A stretch of 64,000 nucleotides of DNA from Woeseiaceae bacterium (GTDB taxonomy: Bacteria > Pseudomonadota > Gammaproteobacteria > Steroidobacterales > Woeseiaceae): NCBI GenBank assembly GCA_030066655.1, contig JASJBE010000007.1, forward strand, positions 1 through 64,000, read 5' to 3'. This document shows positions 53,852-64,000 of this stretch, piece by piece. Below the pieces are notes generated by a model. It did no database searches. It was not told the DNA's origin and saw only the letters and a program-made list of their open reading frames with translations. A program made the translations under genes and the position numbers. Positions within the stretch are counted from its first letter, which is position 1, and every line of letters starts with the position of its first letter.

Positions 53852-54619
53852 TTACTGTCTGAATTCTGCGACGACCGGGGCGTGATCGGATGGTCGTTCC
53901 CACCCCCGGGGCTCCTTGTCGACGTAGCTGGCAATGCAGTTCTCGGCGAGTTTCGCGCTGGCGAGGATCAGGTCGATTCTGAGTCCGGCGTTGCGCCGGA
54001 AACCGGCAGCCCGGTAATCCCACCAGCTGAACGTTTTCTCTTCCTGGTCGAAGTTCCTGAAAACATCAACAAGGCCGGTCTCGAGAACCTCGGCCAGGGC
54101 CGCGCGCTCAGGCGGACTGCACAGTACGTCCTCGCCCCACTTCTCCGGGTCGTAGACGTCCTCGTCGGCCGGCGCAATGTTGAAGTCGCCGAGAACGATG
54201 AGCTTTTCATGGTTCCGGTGCTGCTCGACCAGGAAGTCCTTCAGAGCGGCCAGCCAGCGGAGCTTGTAGTCGTACTTTTCCGAACCGACCGACTGGCCGT
54301 TCGGCACGTACAGGTTAACGATGCGCGTACCGTCGATCGTCGATGCGAGGATGCGGCGCTGCGGGTCGTCGAAACCGGGAAAATCCGTGACGGCGTCTTT
54401 GGGCCGATGCTTCGCTATGACGGCGACACCGTTATAGGTCTTCTGGCCGCTCGCAAGCGACTCGTAGCCCGCCGCAGCGATCTCCTCCGCCGGGAACGCG
54501 TCGGTCAGTTGCTTGATTTCCTGCAGGACTAGGACGTCCGGCGAATGTTGTTCGAGCCAGTCCAGCACATGCGGGAGCCGGACGTTTAAGGAGTTTACGT
54601 TCCAGGTCGCGACCTTCAC
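53852..54619 (-). CDS. xthA: Exodeoxyribonuclease III
   Basis: A 255-aa EEP-family nuclease acting at abasic DNA sites. Motifs: ATWNVNSL (about 5), LQEIKQ (catalytic Glu, about 33), VNLYVPNG (about 102), LGDFNIAP (about 146), and SDHAPV (catalytic Asp-His, about 245). It overlaps the upstream M3 peptidase by ATGA on the minus strand. The pair xthA/M3 is a conserved-looking housekeeping operon. Confidence 0.94.
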   Translation of the reverse strand: MKVATWNVNSLNVRLPHVLDWLEQHSPDVLVLQEIKQLTDAFPAEEIAAAGYESLASGQKTYNGVAVIAKHRPKDAVTDFPGFDDPQRRILASTIDGTRIVNLYVPNGQSVGSEKYDYKLRWLAALKDFLVEQHRNHEKLIVLGDFNIAPADEDVYDPEKWGEDVLCSPPERAALAEVLETGLVDVFRNFDQEEKTFSWWDYRAAGFRRNAGLRIDLILASAKLAENCIASYVDKEPRGWERPSDHAPVVAEFRQ

Positions 54620-56625
54620 GCCGCCTCGATCCCGCTCTGGCGCAGCAGCGCATCGATGCTCGGTTCGCGGCCGCGGAATGCGACGTAGGCTTCCATGAAG
54701 TCCCTGCTGCCGCCGATTTCCAGGATTTCTGTCCGGAAGCGCGCCGCGGTCTGCGCGTCGAAAATGCCCGCTTCTTCAAACGCGGCGAAGGCGTCGGCGG
54801 CAAGCACCTCCGCCCACTTGTAGCTGTAATAGCCCGCCGCATAGCCGCCTGCGAAGATGTGCGCGAAGGCGTGCGGCATCCGGTTGTACTCCGGGTGCGA
54901 GACCATCGCGACCTCATCGCGGACCTCGTCGAGCAGCGCGAGGACGTCGAAGTCGTCGCCTTCGAACTCGGTATGCAGCCGAAAATCGAAAAGCGCAAAC
55001 TCGATCTGCCGCAGCATCGCGAGAGCGGCGCCGGCGTGGCGACTGTCATCCAAGCGCTTGAACAGGTCGCGCGGAAGGCGCTGTCCCGTTTCCCGGTGTT
55101 CCGAGCATCGCTCGAGTACGTCATAGCTCCACGCAAAGTTCTCCATGAACTGGCTGGGCAGTTCGACGGCGTCCCACGGCACTCCGTTGATGCCCGAGAT
55201 GCTGGGATAGTCGATAGTCGTCAGCAGGTGATGCAACATGTGGCCGAATTCATGGAACAGCGTCACGATCTCTTCGTGAGTCAGGAAGGAACGTCCGTTG
55301 GCATCGCGCGGTGTGAAGTTGCAGACGAGGTAGCCGACTGGCAGTGATTCGTCGCCGCCTAAACGTTTCCGGCAGACGCACTCATCAATCCATGCACCCG
55401 TGCGCTTGCCGCTGCGCGCGAACAGGTCGGCATAGAACCCGCCGATCGGATCGCCGCCCTCGTCGCTGACGTCGTAGAAAAGAACGTCGTCGTGCCAGGT
55501 GTCGATGTCTTCACGACGCGAAAGCTTCAGGCCATACAGGCGACTGGCGAGATCAAACAGCCCGTCAATGACCTTGTCGACCGGGAAGTAACTGCGGAGC
55601 GCTTCGTTGGAAACGGCGAACCGGTTCTGCTTCAGACGCTCGAGCTCGTAGCTGACATCCCAGGCGGCGATCGGGCCTCCGGCCTGCTCGGTTAGCTCAT
55701 CGATTTCTCGCTGTGCGGCCTCCTTGCAGCTTTCGGCCAGGTGCCTGAGGAACTCGATGACCTGTTCCGGCGTGTCCGCCATCTTCCGGGCGAGCGAGTA
55801 CTCGCTGTAGTTGTTGAACCCGACTATTTTCGCCTTCTCGGCTCGGAGCTTGAGTATGGTCTGGATGTTCTCGCTGTTATCGTACGCGGGATCACCATGG
55901 TCGGACGCGCGAGTCGACCAGGCCTTGTAGAGCGCTTCGCGTAACGGCCGGTGCTCGGCATGCGTCAGAACGGCGTGATAGGTTGGGAAGTCGAGCGTCA
56001 GTTTCCACGTGCCGGGCTCACTGGCCTGCGCCCCGGCGCGCTCGATCACCTGTTCCGACAGCCCGGCAAGCTCACCCTCGTCTGTTATCACCAACGACCA
56101 GGCGTCCGACGCATCCTGCACATTGTTCGAGAACCTCGACTGTACGGCCGCGAGCTCCTGCATGATGTCCTTGAACCGCGCCTTGGCGCCCGGCTCCAGG
56201 TCGACACCGGCGAGTCTGAAATCCCGCAGTGCCTGCTGTACCATGCTGCGCTGTGCGCAATCCGCCGTGTCGCCAAGTTTCTCGTCGACGCGAACGAAGG
56301 CCTGCTGCAGCTGCTCGTTTTGCGACAGTTCGGTACCGTATTCTGTTAGCACCGGCAGCGCTTTTTCGTACGCGGCGCGCCACTCGGGTGAGCCCTTGAC
56401 GCTCTGCATGTGACTGATCGGGGACCAGACGCGTGACAGCGTGTGGCCCATGGCTTCGAGCGGGACCACGAGTGATTCGAAACACGGGTCGTCGTAATCT
56501 TCGAGCAGGTGACTGAGTGTCTGCCGGTGCGCGGCGAGCAGCTCGTTCAATGCGGGCATTACCTGGTCGGGGTCGATGTCGCCAAACCGGGGTAAGGAAG
56601 AAGTATCGAGAAGCGGATTCGTCAT
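54616..56625 (-). CDS. prlC: M3 family oligopeptidase
   Basis: A 669-aa zinc peptidase of the thimet oligopeptidase family. The active site is LFHEFGHMLHHLL (HExxH, about 460), and the following GVPWDAVELPSQFMENFAW supplies the third metal ligand region. Length and motifs match oligopeptidase A/PrlC (about 680 aa), which degrades signal peptide fragments and other short peptides. It is cotranscribed with xthA. Confidence 0.93.
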   Translation of the reverse strand: MTNPLLDTSSLPRFGDIDPDQVMPALNELLAAHRQTLSHLLEDYDDPCFESLVVPLEAMGHTLSRVWSPISHMQSVKGSPEWRAAYEKALPVLTEYGTELSQNEQLQQAFVRVDEKLGDTADCAQRSMVQQALRDFRLAGVDLEPGAKARFKDIMQELAAVQSRFSNNVQDASDAWSLVITDEGELAGLSEQVIERAGAQASEPGTWKLTLDFPTYHAVLTHAEHRPLREALYKAWSTRASDHGDPAYDNSENIQTILKLRAEKAKIVGFNNYSEYSLARKMADTPEQVIEFLRHLAESCKEAAQREIDELTEQAGGPIAAWDVSYELERLKQNRFAVSNEALRSYFPVDKVIDGLFDLASRLYGLKLSRREDIDTWHDDVLFYDVSDEGGDPIGGFYADLFARSGKRTGAWIDECVCRKRLGGDESLPVGYLVCNFTPRDANGRSFLTHEEIVTLFHEFGHMLHHLLTTIDYPSISGINGVPWDAVELPSQFMENFAWSYDVLERCSEHRETGQRLPRDLFKRLDDSRHAGAALAMLRQIEFALFDFRLHTEFEGDDFDVLALLDEVRDEVAMVSHPEYNRMPHAFAHIFAGGYAAGYYSYKWAEVLAADAFAAFEEAGIFDAQTAARFRTEILEIGGSRDFMEAYVAFRGREPSIDALLRQSGIEAA

Positions 56626-56719
56626 GCGGTACTTGATAATGCCGGGAGGCGCCGCATGTTAGCACAGCGCGGTCGGCCCCTCGCGCGAAAAACTGGACAA
56701 CAATCGAAGGAGCAGGTCC

Positions 56720-58066
56720 TTGACTGATCACTATGAATTGCTCGTTATCGGCGGTGGCAGCGGCGGACTCGCGCATGCACAGCGTGCAGCCGAGTACGGT
56801 GTCAAAGCAGCGGCAATCGAATCCGGACGTCTCGGCGGAACCTGCGTTAACGTCGGTTGCGTTCCAAAGAAGGTGATGTGGTATGCAGCCAACCAGACCC
56901 ACCAGATGCACCACGCGGCGGACTACGGGTTCGATGTCGAGCAAAAGGGGTTCGACTGGACGACGCTCAAACGAAACAGGGATGCTTACGTTAAACGCTT
57001 AAACGGCATCTACGAAAACAACCTCGACAAGCGCGGCGTGGACTACATCAGCGGCTGGGCGAGCTTTGTCGATGCGAACACGGTCGAGGTCGGGGATCGC
57101 CGGATCACGGCGGACAATATTGTCATTGCGACGGGCGGCCGACCAATGGTGCCCGACATTCCAGGTGCCGAGTACGGCATCACATCAGATGATTTCTTCG
57201 AACTTGAAGAGCAGCCGAAGCGCGTCCTGATAGCCGGCAGCGGCTACATCGCCGTCGAACTCGGCGGCGTATTCAATGCGCTCGGCAGCGAGACGCACAT
57301 CGTTGTTCGCAAGGACGGCATCGTGCGCAGCTTCGACAACATGCTTGGCGAGGAGTTGATGCAGGCCATGCGCCAGGCGGGTGTGTCCATCGATACGGGC
57401 GTCATTCCCAGCGCCGTCGAGAAGACGGACGAAGGACTTGTCGTCACGGCCGACGACGGGCGGACCTTTGGCCCCGTCGACTGCGTGCTGTGGGCGATCG
57501 GTCGGTCGCCGAACATCGAGGGACTGAACCTCGAGGCCGCGGGCGTCGAGACGGACGACGAGGGATTCATTCCCGTCGACAAGTACCAGATGACGAACGT
57601 GCCGCATATCGCCGCACTGGGGGACGTCACGGGCGCCATTGCCCTGACGCCGGTGGCAATCGCTGCCGGCCGCCGTCTTGCGGATCGTCTCTACAACGGC
57701 ATGGAAGGACGGCACCTCGAGTACCACACGATCGCCACCGTTATCTTCAGTCACCCGCCGATGGGTACGGTCGGCCTGACCGAGGCAGAGGCGCGCGTCA
57801 AGTACAGGGATGACATCAAGGTCTACCGGTCATCGTTCATCGGTATGTACTACGCACTGGGCCAGGACAAGGAACGCACCGTGATGAAGCTGATCACGGC
57901 CGGGCCGGAGGAAAAGATCGTCGGTTGTCACATCATCGGCGATGGCGCTGACGAGATGATGCAGGGATTCGCCGTCGCGGTCCGCATGGGTGCGACCAAG
58001 AAAGACTTCGACGACACCGTGGCGATCCATCCGACCAGCGCCGAAGAGCTGGTGACTATGCGCTGA
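56720..58066 (+). CDS. gor: Glutathione-disulfide reductase
   Basis: A 448-aa FAD/NADPH disulfide reductase starting at TTG 56720 with AAGGAG 7 nt upstream. [10 protein letters not shown] binds FAD; the redox site is [13 protein letters not shown] (about 41-46); [12 protein letters not shown] (about 200) holds the arginines that favour [17 protein letters not shown] ends the chain with the catalytic His-Glu. It maintains reduced glutathione in the cytosol. Its last 11 bp overlap convergent aroE. Confidence 0.95.
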   Translation: MTDHYELLVIGGGSGGLAHAQRAAEYGVKAAAIESGRLGGTCVNVGCVPKKVMWYAANQTHQMHHAADYGFDVEQKGFDWTTLKRNRDAYVKRLNGIYENNLDKRGVDYISGWASFVDANTVEVGDRRITADNIVIATGGRPMVPDIPGAEYGITSDDFFELEEQPKRVLIAGSGYIAVELGGVFNALGSETHIVVRKDGIVRSFDNMLGEELMQAMRQAGVSIDTGVIPSAVEKTDEGLVVTADDGRTFGPVDCVLWAIGRSPNIEGLNLEAAGVETDDEGFIPVDKYQMTNVPHIAALGDVTGAIALTPVAIAAGRRLADRLYNGMEGRHLEYHTIATVIFSHPPMGTVGLTEAEARVKYRDDIKVYRSSFIGMYYALGQDKERTVMKLITAGPEEKIVGCHIIGDGADEMMQGFAVAVRMGATKKDFDDTVAIHPTSAEELVTMR

Positions 58067-58892
58067 TGGAGATCTGTTTCAGCACCGGCGCCGTATCCGG
58101 CCGGATGCCCCGCCAGATGTTGAACGACTCCGCCGCCTGCTCGACCAGCATGCCCCAGCCCATGATCGAGTTCGCCGCGCCCTGTTCGCGCGCCCATACC
58201 GAGAACGGTGTGGGCTTGAGACCGTACGACAGGTCGTAGCAAACCGTCTTCGACGATACCGCGTTCACCGGGTAGGGAGGTCGTTCGCCCTTGTACCCGG
58301 CCGACGTCGCATTAATTACGAGATCGAAGCTCTCGTCGAGCTGACCGTCGCTGAATGAACAGGCGAACACCGGTCCGTCCTCTGCAAAGCGCTCAACGAT
58401 TTCCTCCGCCCGATCGATCGAGCGGTTCGCGATCAGCAGGCGTTTGGGCTGCATCTCTAAAAGCGGTCCGACAATGCCGCGTGTCGCGCCGCCCGCCCCG
58501 AGGACCAGGATCGAGCGCTGTTGCAATTCGAGCCCGAGGTTGACGGCCAGGTCACGCAGCAGGCCGATGCCGTCGGTGTTGTCGCCTCTGATCTCGCCGT
58601 TGTCGAAGGTCAGCGTATTGGCCGCCGATGCCGTCCTGGCCCGATCGGACAACGAGCTGCACAGGGATATGACGGCCTGCTTGTGCGGCACCGTGATGTT
58701 GAGTCCTTTGCCACCGGTCCGCTCGAACTGACGAATCGCGTCCTCGAGATGATCCGGCGAAACCTGCAGGAGTTCGTACTGCATGCGCTGTTGGGTCTGC
58801 AGCGCGAACAGGCGGTGGATGACCGGCGAACGACTGTGCGAGACCGGGTAGCCCATTACGCCATAGCGGTCCACGCCGTTAGACGTGCTCAT
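58056..58892 (-). CDS. aroE: Shikimate dehydrogenase
   Basis: A 278-aa NADPH-dependent enzyme of the aromatic amino acid pathway reducing 3-dehydroshikimate. Signatures: [13 protein letters not shown] (about 14), [10 protein letters not shown] with catalytic Lys (about 67), [13 protein letters not shown] (about 104) and the Rossmann loop [10 protein letters not shown] (about 134). The C-terminal [16 protein letters not shown] is complete. It lies near hemB (about 88 bp between, same strand). Confidence 0.95.
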   Translation of the reverse strand: MSTSNGVDRYGVMGYPVSHSRSPVIHRLFALQTQQRMQYELLQVSPDHLEDAIRQFERTGGKGLNITVPHKQAVISLCSSLSDRARTASAANTLTFDNGEIRGDNTDGIGLLRDLAVNLGLELQQRSILVLGAGGATRGIVGPLLEMQPKRLLIANRSIDRAEEIVERFAEDGPVFACSFSDGQLDESFDLVINATSAGYKGERPPYPVNAVSSKTVCYDLSYGLKPTPFSVWAREQGAANSIMGWGMLVEQAAESFNIWRGIRPDTAPVLKQISISA

Positions 58893-58979
58893 CGTGCCGT
58901 CTCATTGTGGATCGGGCCGGTACCTTCAATGCACCTCTCCGGCCTGAGTTCCGATGTCGGGCTACCCAGGCTCACTCGT

Positions 58980-60636
<1,657 letters not shown>

Positions 60637-60638
60637 GC

Positions 60639-61322
60639 ATGGACCCCAAAGAATACGGACAAAAAACTCCCGGAGATCCGTCCACGACGGATGGCCAGGC
60701 GGACATCGACGAGAATGCTGCATTGGATGCGGTGTTGAAGCGGGCGATGACGATCGACGTGCCGGAGCTGAAGATGCCTGAGCTGCCGGACGTGGAGACG
60801 GGCAATGTCGTCAGCCTGGCAGAACGTCGTCGCGCCCGTGCGCCCGTGTGGCTGGCGACGGCAGCGGCGATCATGATGGCGGCCGTTTTCGGTGTATACA
60901 CCTACAACGAGTCGACCAGCTATGACAGCCTCACCGACGAGATCATTGCGCACATGGATCATGAGCCGTATGCGCTGGTTGTGACCGACGTTCCGGTCAA
61001 CGCCAGTCGTCTGGAGAGGGTAGTACCCGCCAGCGTGGCGAACTTATCGCCGAAGAACGGTCTGATTACCTATGCAGAGAGTTGCGAGATCAATGGCAAT
61101 AGCGTCCCGCACCTCGTCGTCCAGGGTGAGCGCGGGCCCGTAACAATTATTTTACTGCCGGATGAGAAGATTGACGCAGCGACACCGTTCCAGGGAGGAA
61201 ACGTCAACGGCGTACTGATCCCGGTCGGAGACGGCAGCATCGCCATCATTGGCGAGGAAAGTGCCGAAAGCATGGAGCGCATAAAAGAGAGTTTTGTGGA
61301 TGCAGCGAGCTGGCGGACCTGA
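60639..61322 (+). CDS. DUF3379-like membrane anti-sigma factor
   Basis: A 227-aa protein with a basic, charged cytoplasmic N-terminus, one TM (about 68-86, VWLATAAAIMMAAVFGVY) and a periplasmic domain (about 88-227) with HEPYALVVTDVPVNASRLERV, typical of DUF3379. It is two bases after the sigma gene, so it probably binds it. The periplasmic part has a cysteine (YAESCEING) but no metal motif. Confidence 0.8.
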   Translation: MDPKEYGQKTPGDPSTTDGQADIDENAALDAVLKRAMTIDVPELKMPELPDVETGNVVSLAERRRARAPVWLATAAAIMMAAVFGVYTYNESTSYDSLTDEIIAHMDHEPYALVVTDVPVNASRLERVVPASVANLSPKNGLITYAESCEINGNSVPHLVVQGERGPVTIILLPDEKIDAATPFQGGNVNGVLIPVGDGSIAIIGEESAESMERIKESFVDAASWRT

Positions 61323-61384
61323 GCTACCGGCAAGCTGGAAATAGAAAGCCCGGTCTTGGGCGAATTCCTTTAGGAGAGAGAAGC

Positions 61385-61783
61385 ATGTCAGAGAAGAAAG
61401 TTGTAAAACCTGTTGCATTGGCCGTTGGCGCTGCGCTGGCGGGATCGTTCGCGCTTGCCGGCACCGTGAATGCCGACAGCGTCGATAACCCGTTTGCGAT
61501 GTCCTCGCTGAGCGCTGGTTACATGCTCGGTGCCGAAGGCGGCTGCGGCGGCGACAAGGAGAAGGGCGGCGAAGGTTCTTGTGGCGAAGGATCCTGCGGC
61601 GGCGACAAGAAGAAAGACAAAGAAGGTGAAGGTTCCTGCGGTGAAGGTTCCTGTGGCGGTGACAAGGACAAGGGTCACGGCGACAAGGAAGGCGAAGGTT
61701 CCTGCGGTGAGGGTTCCTGCGGCGGCGATAAAGATGACGCCGAGGGTTCTTGCGGCGAAGGTTCATGCGGTGGCTCTGTCTAA
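61385..61783 (+). CDS. HvfA-like cysteine-repeat RiPP metallophore precursor
   Basis: A 132-aa protein with AGGAGAGAG before ATG 61385. Residues 1-31 are a Sec-like signal (ALAVGAALAGSFALAGTVNA), followed by NPFAMSSLSAGYMLGAEGGCGG, the start typical of HvfA-family oxazolone/thioamide RiPP precursors. The C-terminal half is four units of EGSCGEGSCGG spaced by charged DK-rich linkers: eight EGSCG motifs and nine cysteines in all. HvfA members carry EGKCG; MNIO (DUF692) enzymes convert their cysteines to copper-binding groups. No MNIO or partner gene is in this window. The role in copper defence is family knowledge plus inference. Confidence 0.8.
   Translation: MSEKKVVKPVALAVGAALAGSFALAGTVNADSVDNPFAMSSLSAGYMLGAEGGCGGDKEKGGEGSCGEGSCGGDKKKDKEGEGSCGEGSCGGDKDKGHGDKEGEGSCGEGSCGGDKDDAEGSCGEGSCGGSV
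61571..61777 (+). repeat. Coding tandem repeat (EGSCG units)
   Basis: The four EGSCGEGSCGG units give a repeated DNA word GAAGGTTCCTGCGGTGA-like, with spacers of 9-33 bp. It lies entirely inside the precursor gene, keeps frame, and shows unit divergence at third positions. It is a protein repeat, not CRISPR. Confidence 0.8.
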
Positions 61784-61804
61784 GACAGACACTCTCTGAA
61801 CGAG

Positions 61805-61833
61805 AAAACCCGCGCTCTGCGCGGGTTTTTTTT
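61805..61833. terminator. Rho-independent terminator
   Basis: Stem AAAACCCGCGC / GCGCGGGTTTT, TCT loop and eight T, 22 bp after the HvfA-like stop. It bounds the ECF/DUF3379/HvfA operon at its 3' end. Confidence 0.95.
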
Positions 61834-61917
61834 GATCGCGAGAAACAGGTCGATCCCCGACATTTCGTGACTTCCGCCTTTCGGTCCGGGCTGCTAGGGT
61901 GATCGAAAAGGTGATGT

Positions 61918-62520
61918 ATGGCTAAGATTAAGATCCGCTGCAGCTGGTGCGAGGGAGTCAGCGACGACTATCAGCGGTACCACGATGAAGAGTGGGGAGT
62001 ACCAGTCGTCGACGACAGGACGCAATTCGAGTTCCTGGTGCTCGAGGGTGCGCAGGCCGGCCTGAGCTGGTCGACGATCCTGAACAAACGGGCCGGTTAC
62101 AGAAAGAACTTCGCTGACTTCGATCCTGCGAAAGTCGCTCGTTTTACCGAGAGGCGCATAGAGAAGATCCTCGAAGACCCGGGCATCGTCCGCAACCGCC
62201 TGAAGGTCAGGTCCGCGGTTACCAACGCAGCGGCGTTTATCGAGGTGCAGAAAGAGTTCGGCAGCTTCAGCAAATACATCTGGGGATTCGTTGGCGGCAG
62301 GCCCATCCAGAACGCATTCGAGAAAGACAGCGACGTACCGGCTACCTCCCCGGAGTCGGACGCGCTTAGCAAGGACCTCAAATCGCGCGGCTTCAATTTT
62401 GTCGGCAGCACGATCATCTATGCGCACATGCAGGCGACCGGCATGGTCAACGACCACGTCGTCGATTGCTTCCGACATGCTTACTGCGCCCGACTCGGGC
62501 GAACGATGAAACCGCTCTGA
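61918..62520 (+). CDS. tag: DNA-3-methyladenine glycosylase I
   Basis: A 200-aa base-excision enzyme removing 3-methyladenine. Opens KIRCSWCEG, then RYHDEEWGVP (about 21) and FEFLVLEGAQAGLSWSTIL (about 41), with the late zinc-site HVVDCFRH (about 180). Monomer length and motifs are typical. It follows the terminator and is monocistronic. Confidence 0.95.
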   Translation: MAKIKIRCSWCEGVSDDYQRYHDEEWGVPVVDDRTQFEFLVLEGAQAGLSWSTILNKRAGYRKNFADFDPAKVARFTERRIEKILEDPGIVRNRLKVRSAVTNAAAFIEVQKEFGSFSKYIWGFVGGRPIQNAFEKDSDVPATSPESDALSKDLKSRGFNFVGSTIIYAHMQATGMVNDHVVDCFRHAYCARLGRTMKPL

Positions 62521-62631
62521 CACGTTAAACGATTCGCCGAAAGCCGCGACGGCACACGCGTCTGCGTCAGCCGACGGGCCGAGCCGGCATCCGTGCTAAC
62601 CTGATAAAAAAAAGACCTTGGGGATAGGCTT

Positions 62632-63069
62632 ATGTCAGAGTCAACAAAAGTGCCGGTGTCGTTCTGGGTCGTGTCGGGCGCCGCGCTCGTCTGGAACCTG
62701 TTTGGTCTGCTCGCGTACTACCTGCGGGTGTCGGCGACGCCCGAGATACTGGCGGAGATGTACAAGACCGAGGCCGAGCTCGCCTTCATGACCAGTATTC
62801 CGGCCTGGGCGACGGGCGCGCAGGGCCTCGCGGTCACAGCGGGTGTGCTGGGCTGTCTGCTGCTACTGCTTCGCAAGAAAGCGGCGAAAATGCTGTTCAT
62901 CGCGTCGCTCGCTGGGATCCTCGCGCAAAACGCCTATGGCTTTATCCTCGGCGATGGTATCGGCGCGCTCGGCGTGGGCGCGATTGTGTTGCCGATCGTC
63001 GTCATCGTTGTCGCGATCGCGCTGGTCATTTTCTCGGCAAGAGCAATCGAGAAGGGCTGGTTGAAGTAG
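62632..63069 (+). CDS. Small four-TM membrane protein of unknown function
   Basis: A 145-aa protein with four hydrophobic segments (about 10-30, 58-80, 85-104 and 110-135). TTGGGGATAGG precedes the ATG 10 nt upstream. This type is widespread in marine proteobacteria, sometimes annotated as a sugar transporter without evidence. Function unknown. Confidence 0.75.
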   Translation: MSESTKVPVSFWVVSGAALVWNLFGLLAYYLRVSATPEILAEMYKTEAELAFMTSIPAWATGAQGLAVTAGVLGCLLLLLRKKAAKMLFIASLAGILAQNAYGFILGDGIGALGVGAIVLPIVVIVVAIALVIFSARAIEKGWLK

Positions 63070-63402
63070 CGATCAGTTGCGCGTTGCGCGGTACTTGTCG
63101 TATCGACCATAGAGTGTCCTTGAGGATGCCTTTGTCCAACTTAGAACGTCGGCCTGCTCTACAGAGCTACCTACCCTCCGGAGTAAACGGGCTTTTTCCT
63201 AAACACTTCGCAAGTCCAATAGCTGTTCGAAATTTCCGGCCATCATTTGCTCTTCGGCACCTAGCAACATCCAAACAGGGTCAGACTGTCCAATGGCGAC
63301 TTCCGCTTCACCTCCAAAAGCAGCCGCTTGAGCGGCCGCTTTCGGAGTATGATCTAATTCTGCTTCAGACCGATTCCGGCGCTTCGAGAATCAAGTAAGG
63401 CA
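63070..63402. other. AT-richer intergenic stretch, no convincing gene
   Basis: 333 bp of lower GC than the rest of the window. It includes CCGCTTGAGCGG inside a GGGTCAGACTGTCC...GCGGCCGCTTTCGG segment that looks like a degenerate dispersed repeat. The open frame across it has no domain or ribosome site and is not called. Confidence 0.4.
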
Positions 63403-63833
63403 ATGACGGATAAGTATCCGAAACCGGCCGTTCAAACTCTGACCAACGATCACGTGTCGCAGCTTTCGGCGCAAAGAGAGTGGGTTGCGGGTCACTTTGA
63501 TGACGCGACGCTGTATCAAGACATATCGAATAAGCTGCGAGTCATGCGACGATCCTTGAGAACAAATGGGTCGATCCGTCAGAGACGGTCAAGCTTCAAT
63601 GTCTGGGGGTGGCGTTTGGCGATGCGCTCGCCGAAACTGTGGGACTCGATTGGGTTACGTTCTTGCTAGAGGGAGATGAGGGGCCGGGACTCAGGTTTGA
63701 GGAGACATCGTTGTTCATTCACCCACTAACCATGATTTCCAAGAGAGTCGAAGCTGGCGAAAGCGTAGATGTTGTCGAGTTGTTTCAGGAGCTCGCGCAT
63801 CAGATCGAACAGCTCAAGGGTCAAGTGGACTAG
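63403..63833 (+). pseudogene. DUF3806-like gene broken by a one-base frameshift
   Basis: Frame one from ATG 63403 runs to about residue 49 (SNKLRVM), then continues out of frame; the second frame resumes at ACG 63549 and reads TILENKWVDPSETVKLQCLG and GVAFGDALAETVGLDWVTFLLEGDEG, ending at 63833. Joined, it reads as a DUF3806 protein of about 143 aa. A single missing base near 63547-63549 explains it, since no slippery sequence is visible. Lower GC than the neighbours. It may be a true pseudogene or an assembly error. Confidence 0.75.
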
Positions 63834-63931
63834 AGTTGAGCGTCTGGCTCTGGCCGAAAGAGGCCTTAGTGTAAAGTAGACTCAAGCGATTGGAGCGCTG
63901 GCGGCATTCTGGGGATTTGAAGGAGCTAAAA

Positions 63932-64000
63932 ATGTTCGTGGAACTGATTTCTATAATTCTCTATGCGCTCTCAATTTGCATCAGCCTTACGTTGATCTGG
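63932..64000 (+). CDS. Start of a membrane protein (cut by window edge)
   Basis: ATG 63932 with AAGGAG 7 nt upstream begins a hydrophobic frame (MFVELISIILYALSICISL...) that runs to the window end; 23 codons seen. Probably the first TM helix of a membrane protein; family cannot be read. Confidence 0.6.
   Translation, partial: MFVELISIILYALSICISLTLIW

Noticed and set aside
61571-61777. Regular repeat resembling a CRISPR array
   Set aside because: Units are in frame, encode EGSCG motifs, have unequal spacers and lie inside a signal-peptide gene.
63270-63350. Possible integron attC-like segment
   Set aside because: No paired core sites or integrase; the dyad is short and degenerate.
63084-63398. 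104-codon frame
   Set aside because: No ribosome site or domain; covers a degenerate repeat.

Overview
The window is a 64 kb piece of a GC-rich bacterial chromosome, densely packed with short operons on both strands. The gene content points to an aerobic, Gram-negative gammaproteobacterium: RND pumps with a TolC-type channel, many lipoproteins, outer-membrane beta-barrels, YjjX, HemB of the magnesium type, AroE, Gor, XthA, an oligopeptidase A-like M3 peptidase and DUF3379/ECF pairs. A marine, Woeseia- or Chromatiales-like lineage is plausible but is inference. No rRNA, tRNA, CRISPR array, phage or complete insertion sequence was seen.

Layout. 1-1.7 kb: a kelch protein cut by the window edge, then two copies of a 120-bp terminally inverted repeat around a small membrane ORF. 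1.7-10 kb: a PLP decarboxylase, NAD-malic enzyme, a small nucleotidyltransferase, ChaC, a lipoprotein, two MFS carriers and a PqqB-like metallo-hydrolase. 10.3-18.6 kb: an RND efflux operon whose outer-membrane channel is fused to a periplasmic substrate-binding domain and which ends in a DUF885 lipoprotein. 18.8-28.7 kb: a large secreted nuclease, DUF427, a cytochrome b561/YceI/YceI operon, an octaheme cytochrome c and a TPR lipoprotein. 28.9-33.7 kb: a BlaI-type repressor with a BlaR1-like M56 protease carrying peptidoglycan hydrolase domains, then fasciclin, ECF sigma and RskA-like anti-sigma genes around a large inverted repeat. 33.8-41 kb: a second RND system, a MscS-like channel, an aldo/keto reductase and a beta-barrel. 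41-45 kb: a trehalose operon (otsB, GH15, otsA). 45-54 kb: an exported SDR, a sigma-54 promoter in front of two unknown proteins and yjjX, membrane proteins, an oxidoreductase and an HD protein. 54-62.5 kb: xthA and an M3 peptidase, gor, aroE, hemB, an ECF sigma/DUF3379 pair leading into an HvfA-like cysteine-repeat metallophore precursor, and tag. The last kilobase is AT-richer and holds a frameshifted DUF3806 gene and the start of a membrane protein.

The most novel content: (i) the BlaI plus M56-SLT-M23 pair, apparently a cell-wall sensing system in which the beta-lactam sensor is replaced by murein hydrolases and the repressor gene looks leaderless; (ii) the orphan EGSCG-repeat RiPP-like precursor downstream of an ECF/anti-sigma pair with no modifying enzyme nearby; (iii) the ABC_sub_bind-TolC fusion; (iv) a near-consensus sigma-54 promoter with a C-tract/hairpin leader driving two uncharacterised proteins; (v) the nested inverted repeat carrying an ECF-type promoter ahead of the sigma gene. 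All functions are read from sequence motifs; nothing was searched or computed.
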